NCBI GenBank assembly: GCA_963932465.1
Contig: OZ010800.1
Coordinates: 92,396,307 to 92,460,306, forward strand
From: Maratus speciosus
Taxonomy: Eukaryota; Arthropoda; Arachnida; Araneae; Salticidae
Direction of reading: 5' to 3'
DNA length: 64,000 bases
Shown: positions 57,669 through 64,000 of the stretch, piece after piece
Layout: every line of letters starts with the position of its first letter
How positions within the stretch are numbered: position 1 is the stretch's first letter
Notes under the pieces: generated by a model
What the model saw: the letters and a program-made list of their open reading frames with translations, nothing else
Databases searched by the model: none
What the model was told of the DNA's origin: nothing
Translations under genes and position numbers: made by a program

Positions 57669-58008
57669 TGGGATAGCTGAGGACTATCTACAACCGGGCT
57701 AGTTTTTACTTTTTCGATTTTGGTTATATATATATATATTTTTTTTTATATTAGCGTAGTTTCAATTTCAGAATCGGTTCAAACCAGTTCCGAAAGTGTT
57801 TTTTTTTTTTTTTTTAAATCTAAAACCGAAATCAAAAAAGTAAAAACTATCCCGGATGTAGATCGTCCTCAGGTATCCTGTGAAAAAAAAAAAAAAAAAA
57901 AAAAAAAAAATTCGAAATCAAAATTTAAGCGATATATTTGAAAATAACTTCACCATAGGATTAACATTATCATCCGGGTCTTTTTGAGTGACTAGTGTAG
58001 GCTCTTAA
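57533..58008. mobile_element. Palindromic MITE, copy 1
   Basis: Starts CTTAAGAGTCCGCACTAGTC and ends GACTAGTGTAGGCTCTTAAG. The arms continue through ACCCGGATAAT/ATCATCCGGGT, a GAAGTTATTTTCAAATAT(C)-like block, poly(T)/poly(A) tracts (57635-57665, 57883-57910) and GGATAGCTGAGGAC.ATCTACA / TGTAGATCGTCCTCAGGTATCC. Nearly the whole 476 bp is one foldback. The 73-codon frame 57720-57941 is within it and not a gene. Confidence 0.85.
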
Positions 58009-58455
58009 GATCCCACTTCAGCCACAGCAAAAGAGGCCAAACGCTAATGTAAAGTATGTGGGGACGTTATTTTCAAGTTTCTCCCTTTGATTTTAATATT
58101 TTTCGATATATTTTTTTTTTTTTTTTGGCATAGGATAGCTGAGGACGATCTACAAACGGGCTAGTTTTTACTTTTCCAATTTTGGTTATAGTTTTTTTTT
58201 TATATTAGGGTAGCTTCAATTTCAGAATCGATTCAAACCGGTTCCGAAAGTAAAAGTATTTTTTTTTTTATTATTATTTGAAACCAAAATCAAAGAAGTA
58301 GAATGTAGCCCGATTGTAGATCGACCTCAGCTATCCTATGCAAAAATAAAATCATTCAAAAATATCAAAATTCAAGCTCGATATTTGGAAATAACTTCCC
58401 CGTAGGATTAACATTATCATCCGGGTTTTTTGAGTGACTAGTGTAGGCTCTTAAG
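58003..58455. mobile_element. Palindromic MITE, copy 2, abutting copy 1
   Basis: Same family and order: AACGCTAATGTAAAGTATGTGGGGACGTTATTTTCA, GGATAGCTGAGGACGATCTACAAACGGGCTAG, then the inverted half ending ATCCGGGTTTTTTGAGTGAC, TAGTGTAGGCTCTTAAG. It shares the CTTAAG of copy 1. Its own left tip (CTTAAGATCCCACTTCAGCC) is diverged. Poly(T)/(A) tracts are shorter than in copy 1. Confidence 0.8.
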
Positions 58456-61440
58456 TCTCTGGATTTTCCAACATGTGACTTCAATATTCTCTAGATTTAA
58501 TCCCTATTTACTATTATGTGTCATCTGTTATTTAAATATAACTTAATCGACAGACCTGTAATAGAATTGATTATCTCACGCCCGCTATTGTTACGATAAT
58601 GCTCGAAATAAAGGAAGATTATTTGATTGTGATTAGAAATTCCTTTCAGTCACGAATTGAATCGGTAAACGCTGATGAAAATCGTTCCATTAATTAAAAA
58701 ACGAGTTCATGTTAGTTAGTTCGAAACAGTAGTTGAATTTCCAAATATTTCTATAATAATAAAGTCTGATTTTGATTACATTTACTGGTTTCAGCAGGTA
58801 TTTCAGAACAAAATGACGTCTTTAAGCAAACAGGAACATACACAGTTGATAGATAATCTTTTTTACAATTTAAAGTGCTGATTTGGCGACCGCATACACA
58901 ATGGATGCCATCATTCACTGAAACCAACTTCAACCGCAATAACAGCCACCATTTGCTGTGCTCCATGTGAAACCGACTGCGATCAATTATGAGATGTGTA
59001 TTGAAATATTTCCCATTGCATCAACAATAATTGTCATGCAAACCGCATCAAGCGTAGTATTCGGATTTCGATTGAGTCAGATTGTGCATACTGTGCACCA
59101 GGCTTCTATGTAAGCAGTCTTCTATCTTATTTAAATAATTTTGATATGAAAAATAAAACTTAGAAAATAGAACAACATTCTCCAGTGAAAAATAAAACGC
59201 TTGCGTATTAAACACATGCCCATCTCCACGTTGAAATCCGTACGTTACGCCGATTTAGCAGATAGGATAGCACACACCAGTGTTGCACTTGGCGGTTTTC
59301 AAATGTTTATTGCGCTTCGCTAACTAGGGTATATATTATTTTAATTCCTAGTGGTGATTTTTGGAACACCATGTAAAAGGATCCATAAGATAGCACTTCA
59401 AATATACAGTACCTTTATTCAATGCGAAAGTTAAATGTATAGTATCACAAGTATTTCATATCGATCTTTTTTTTTTCCCTTAAAAATAACCAATATTATA
59501 TCAGCACCAATGAAATATTGAATTGTAGGAATTAGGTGTGCATGCGTTTAGTATAAAGACACTACACACCCTGTCATTTTTAATTTTAGCAATTTAACTC
59601 CAGAAGGTAATAATACTCACATTTGTATAAATTTACTCGCATTTAGCTTTTCCTTATGCGTAAAATGTATATATAATCAGTAACGACAACTTAAACAATA
59701 ATATTTCTGTTTAACTAAAACTAAAAAATCATGCATAACGTTTAGTAAATTATAATTAGCAGAATAACATTTAAAAATATACATAATTTCATTTAAATTC
59801 CATATATACATTTTTATTTTCCCCTTTTCACAGTTAATTAAACACGAAAAAATTATTTAATGCAGATTCCATTGTTTCAAATATTTAAACAAACCATATC
59901 TTGTATTTTGTAGTTTATGTAAGTCCCAAGGTATGCTTAAAATCGAAATTTCTTTAAATCTTTCAAAGAAATCGCTTTTAGATTATTCTTAGAAAGATTT
60001 AAATAGATTAGATTTTGAAAAAGAGTCGGATTAAATACTTTTAGTGTAGTTTTTTTTCAATAATTAGTCATGAAGTATTTTGAAATACGAAATTTCAACA
60101 TCTCATCTTATTATGGAAATAGAAAGTATAGGAATAAATACTCTAAAAATGTTTTTCCATTCATTTATTATAAAGAAGTGCAACTAATGAAATCAACTAA
60201 TGAGAATGGTGAGTGCAAAGTGATCTTCATCCGTTTCACTAGATTTTCACAAATAATTTTCACAAATTTAACCATTTTGACTATTGTGGATATTGTGGAT
60301 ATTGAAACTTTAAAACAAATAGAGAAAAAAAATAATTTGGACAGTCATTAAGAAATTAATTTCTCAATTGCAGCATTACGTGAGAATCTAACTCTGAGAA
60401 TTTACTCGTATCCAGAAAAAATAGCAAATTGAAAGTGCTTTAATGATGCTTTTAAATATGCATTTATATGACAATATATTTTTCGGTAAATTGACATAAA
60501 TATTATCGTGACATGTATTTGTTAATGTCTTGTGTGACAAGGGGTACGCGGATACACATTGTCGTTGAAAATGCTTACTTATTTTATTGTTAATTTTGGA
60601 CCAATAAAAAATAATCTGTAATTTCGTGCATGTGCAAGCATATAAATCGAAAATCTATTTATAAATCTAAACAAAAGGAACACGCATTTAATCGTATTAT
60701 AATTTAAAAAAATATTAAATAAAGCTCACTAAGCTAAAAGTCTGACCCTTGTCCAGATCGTCACTTAACTTCGAATGTACGGGGAAAAAAGCAGGATATT
60801 TGTTTGTGGTTACAAGTAAAGTTTTTTTAAGGAGAATAGAATTTGCTTTAAAAAGAACATTTATACTACGATGACATCCTAAGTGACTGTACTTTATAGA
60901 GTTATACTGTACTTTCTCACTGCTAAGTGTTAATAATAAAGCAACAATATTAAAAAAATTACAGAGCAGGCAAAATTTATTACAATTTTAGGAATATTTT
61001 AAGATCGAAAATAGGTGTTATGTTAAATGCGAATATCCTATCATTATAATCACGTAAATTTCTAAGTATTTTAAATTTTGTTGCATAGCAGTCATTGAAT
61101 ATAAAATTTCATTTAATACTAAAAAAATATGTAATATTAATGTACAAAGTGAATAAATAATTGCTTGGATTTTCGTATATATTGACAATAAACTGTGCCA
61201 TTTTTCACAGTTAAATGGTTGTACCGAAACAGCATTTTAGTTCAGTTGAGCATTTTAATGTTTTGAATATTTCCCCTATAGTCTGTCAAGGGAACGATAA
61301 AAAGATATAAATTAAAAATATCTGCACGAATACATACGCTCTAACATTATTTAAACCTGCTAATAAATAATAAATAAAATTATTACGATATTAAAAATAA
61401 TATGATTCTTTAGATAGTTCAAATTTTTATATTATATTCT
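58456..61440. other. Long AT-rich stretch, no gene seen
   Basis: Frames 58751-58966 (minus, 71 codons) and 60070-60351 (plus, 93 codons, AT-driven F/I/N/K-rich) show no domain. I see no repeat family or RNA gene. The block 58590-59120 is a little richer in GC and could be unique sequence worth comparing with related genomes. Confidence 0.5.
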
Positions 61441-61442
61441 AA

Positions 61443-61925
61443 ACAAGTCCGAAATTGTACGCCAAACGTGGTAAGTGAGGTGCATTCTTACTATCACTAG
61501 TTTAAGAAATATTCAAATCATTGTGCAAGACCTGTTGCACTGTTATGCAAAAATACAGGAATACAAAATTAACTAATATTATATACATTAAATTCAGTAA
61601 TATGGAAATAATGCTACTCCATCATAAATAGTGCGTCATCACCATGGTAACCTAGAATCCTTATCTGTCATGGTATATTTATTGAATTAATTACGTATGA
61701 TATGATTTAATAGAATGAAGAAAACTTTTATTAATATCTTTTTAAGTTTTGATTCGATTTACATAAAATTTGAATGACTCGACAAAATTCTGCTTGACAA
61801 AATTATATTAAGTTTTAAAGCATTCAGTTTGATAGTTTTTGTGCTGTCGGAGAGACGGGCAAACAAACGGACGGGCCAGGCGACAACTATAGTTTCTACG
61901 TATTTATATAATTACGAACATACCA
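61443..61925 (+). repeat. ~480-bp dispersed repeat, copy 2
   Basis: Partner of 41198-41680. It has a 26-base extension (GACTCGACAAAATTCTGCTTGACAAAATT has a doubled GACAAAATT) compared with copy 1. Ends GAGACGGGCAAACAAACGGACGGGC and ACAACTATAG..TCTACGTATTTATATAA. Non-coding. Confidence 0.75.
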
Positions 61926-62755
61926 AGAAAAGACAGATGTTTCTTAGTCTAGAAAAATACAATTTAACCACGAACGAAAATAAATAATACCCTCCCTACA
62001 GATACTAACGATTCCGAAATCAGTTCTTTATCTTTAGAAACGGAAATGAATATGTTTTTGAGATTTAAAAACAAAAACTATATTTCTTCTGTTGCTACTG
62101 ATTTTCGGAAATGTTTTCTTAGTAGTTTTAAAACTATATCAATCATTTTTCTGATTTCGGAATATAAGTTTTTCGGATGATATCCATTCTTGAGTGAATC
62201 TTTTCGTCAAACTAAGTTAACACTTGCTAAAAGTGATAAAAATGCCCTTACAGCGGAAATAAATACTTTTTTTTCTGATCGGCAGGTTTCACCGCTCAGA
62301 CGGTCTGAAGATATATAATGATACAAACATTTCGTGTCTAAAAAAAATGTTTTAATTGAAAACTGGTAAACAAAAATTACGCGATCTCATGTACAATGAA
62401 ATTAAGTGTAATAATAAAAATGAATATTTGTGAACGTGAGTTATTTTTTATTATTGTTTCTTATTCTGACAATTTTAGGTAGCTCTATGGAGGCTAAATA
62501 ATTGCATATATTTGTCATTGCCTAAAATATCTCTATTGAAGTTCTTATAATTGATGGTATAACGGTGTTCTTTTAAGTATTGTCTTTCAAGATCAACTAC
62601 CTGCGAGCGAGCCCGAGTTTAAAATTTAACTTAAATTACTTAGGTAATTATGTGTACTTCATATTTCCCTCCCGGGAGTCGTAAAATTTATTTTAATACT
62701 TTAATGTAAAATTTAATTTAGTACTTAATGTGTATTAGCACAACAAACGATATAT
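61926..62755. other. AT-rich spacer
   Basis: Nothing recognised; the frames are short. Confidence 0.5.
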
Positions 62756-62756
62756 A

Positions 62757-62894
62757 AGGCCAGTTCATGCCGTTTAAAACGTCGGAATGGATCATCTCTA
62801 CACGGTGATTGGTACTTAGCGGCGCACCCATCGTTCATGCCAATCACCGTGTAAAGGTTATCCGTGTGACTATTTAAAAGTCATGAACTGACCT
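62757..62894. mobile_element. ~138-bp MITE-like hairpin
   Basis: AAGGCCAGTTCATG and CATGAACTGACCTC are the tips. Inner arms TACACGGTGATTGG / CCAATCACCGTGTA pair perfectly, and the parts between pair loosely. The GC-rich loop (CGGCGCACCC) is about 22 bases. Non-coding. Confidence 0.75.
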
Positions 62895-64000
62895 CGTATG
62901 GCCTGCATGCGTTCCTCCTCACATTTAAATAAATTTATTTAATACTTTAAATACTCATCAGTTAAAAATTGTGAATCATGAAATCCAGTCTAGCCTCCAA
63001 ACTATTAAGTCCCTTTCCCACAGACATTTAATTCAGCCATCACACTTTTCTGCTAAAACGAAAACAAAATATAAATTAAACCTGTGTTCTGGTTGATACC
63101 TGGCCGCATTTTACATGCATACTTTCTTTATTTAGTTAGTGCGCACCGCCATTCTTATAATCTTTTCACTGCCATATCACATCATTCTATTTTATTCATG
63201 CATTTGAAACTTTATTTCAGATCCTCATACATTTTTAGTAACATACATTTCTTCCAATAGCTAATGTTACCAGCTGCCCATATTTGTAGATTGGTAATTT
63301 TGGCTAAAGTCTATAACGTACTATTAAAATCCGTGTTCAACACTGATTATTTTCGACATGTCCAATTACCACAATAATTCCTTTAATTTTGACAGCAACC
63401 CTAGATTACCTCAACTATGTATAACAAACGACTGCTCAAAGTTTGCTAATTTTCTCTCAAGTCAAATCTTCTGTCTACCCTGGTGCAGTCGCCAAAACCT
63501 TTGTGTATTGGAATTGTGGTTCCGCCAAGTAGCGTGAACTTCTGACAGTAATTTCGTGACTTCACTCTCTGCCTCTCTTCTTGCCAGATAACACAGAAGC
63601 GGCTATGGTTTTATCTATTATTTGCTGCGCACCTCTCTGTGTACTTTTATCACGACCCTGTTCTTTTAAGATGCTATAAAATCTACAATTTGTAAAAGTT
63701 AGTTGGACTATTTCTAAATTGTGTCTCGAAAATCAATCATTCTGTAAAGATTCTTTGTTATATAGTTTGGCCGAAGCTGTAGTTTTATGGTTGCATTTTA
63801 TGTAAGCTATATGTTATTTAATCCTAGGTTTAAGCTTTCTGTTTGTCATTTCTATTTTCTTGTTCTGTTTTATTTTCTTTCATCTGTTTTGCATCTGTCG
63901 GAGCGATGAAATATTCCGAACTGAATACAGGTATTTACTTGCTTTGTAAGTGCATTTTAATTACTTTTAGAAACTATTGGCTTAGTTTGATGATTTTAAT
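62895..64000. other. Unique AT-rich end of window
   Basis: Composition is more even than in most of the window (63470-63700 has CTCTCTGCCTCTCTTCTTGCC and GCTGCGCACCTC) and no repeats were seen. No supported coding frame. It could be intron or flank of a gene lying outside the window. Confidence 0.4.

Noticed and set aside
58668..58740. Second hammerhead (CTGATGA near 58671 and GAAAC near 58724)
   Set aside because: The DNA between the two boxes does not form a stem II next to the core boxes. The two motifs appear together by chance.
60070..60351. 93-codon plus-strand ORF as a gene
   Set aside because: Residue content follows AT-rich codons (F, I, N, K, Y), with no motif, no splice or promoter evidence, and no homologue I recognise.

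Overview
This is a eukaryotic, very AT-rich, gene-poor window made almost entirely of decayed transposable elements, satellite DNA and simple repeats. The mix of elements (TA-flanked Tc1/mariner-type MITEs, a Tc1 transposase fossil, Penelope-like and RTE-type reverse transcriptase fossils, TTAA-flanked piggyBac-type MITE, tRNA-derived SINE) fits an arthropod nuclear genome. An arachnid such as a spider is my guess; that is inference, because no host gene was found that would place the species. I see no intact protein-coding gene, no rRNA, no convincing functional tRNA and no CRISPR. Almost all open frames of 60-135 codons are chance frames in low-complexity or repeat DNA. The few with meaning are broken transposon genes.

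Layout. 0-5 kb: tRNA-derived SINE copies, two of them head to head, then a 205-bp MITE and a three-level nest of transposons (2949-4957 contains 3373-4943, which contains 3777-4055) whose target-site duplications can be read at each level. 5-16 kb: scattered monomers of a ~290-bp satellite family, several MITEs with long inverted arms, two degenerate tandem arrays and a large four-unit palindrome (12.9-14.5 kb). 16-20 kb: an old TA-element split by a 1.3-kb insertion, then a nearly perfect 77-bp satellite (154-bp AB dimers). 20.3-24.5 kb: a reverse transcriptase pseudogene on the minus strand, interrupted by a MITE and bracketed by ~250-bp direct repeats. 25-32 kb: another MITE of the same family, tandem arrays, an RTE-type ORF2 3' fragment, an LTR-like segment and a 1.9-kb non-autonomous TA element with ~250-bp inverted ends. 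32.5-33.7 kb: a Penelope-like RT fragment, a TATA promoter-like block and a hammerhead-ribozyme-like motif. 33.7-36.2 kb: nine satellite monomers arranged as a trimeric higher-order repeat of ~850 bp. 36-50 kb: large tandem duplications, a 1.06-kb TA element, dispersed repeats and long unannotatable AT-rich DNA. 52-58.5 kb: a Tc1 transposase relic with a foldback, followed by five tandem or palindromic repeat blocks. 58.5-64 kb: mostly featureless AT-rich DNA with one dispersed repeat and one short MITE.

Nothing here works together as a gene set. The coherent story is one of repeat dynamics: nested insertion, non-autonomous elements with very long inverted ends, one monomer family found both dispersed and as an organised array, and two separate places where a hammerhead-like fold can be drawn.
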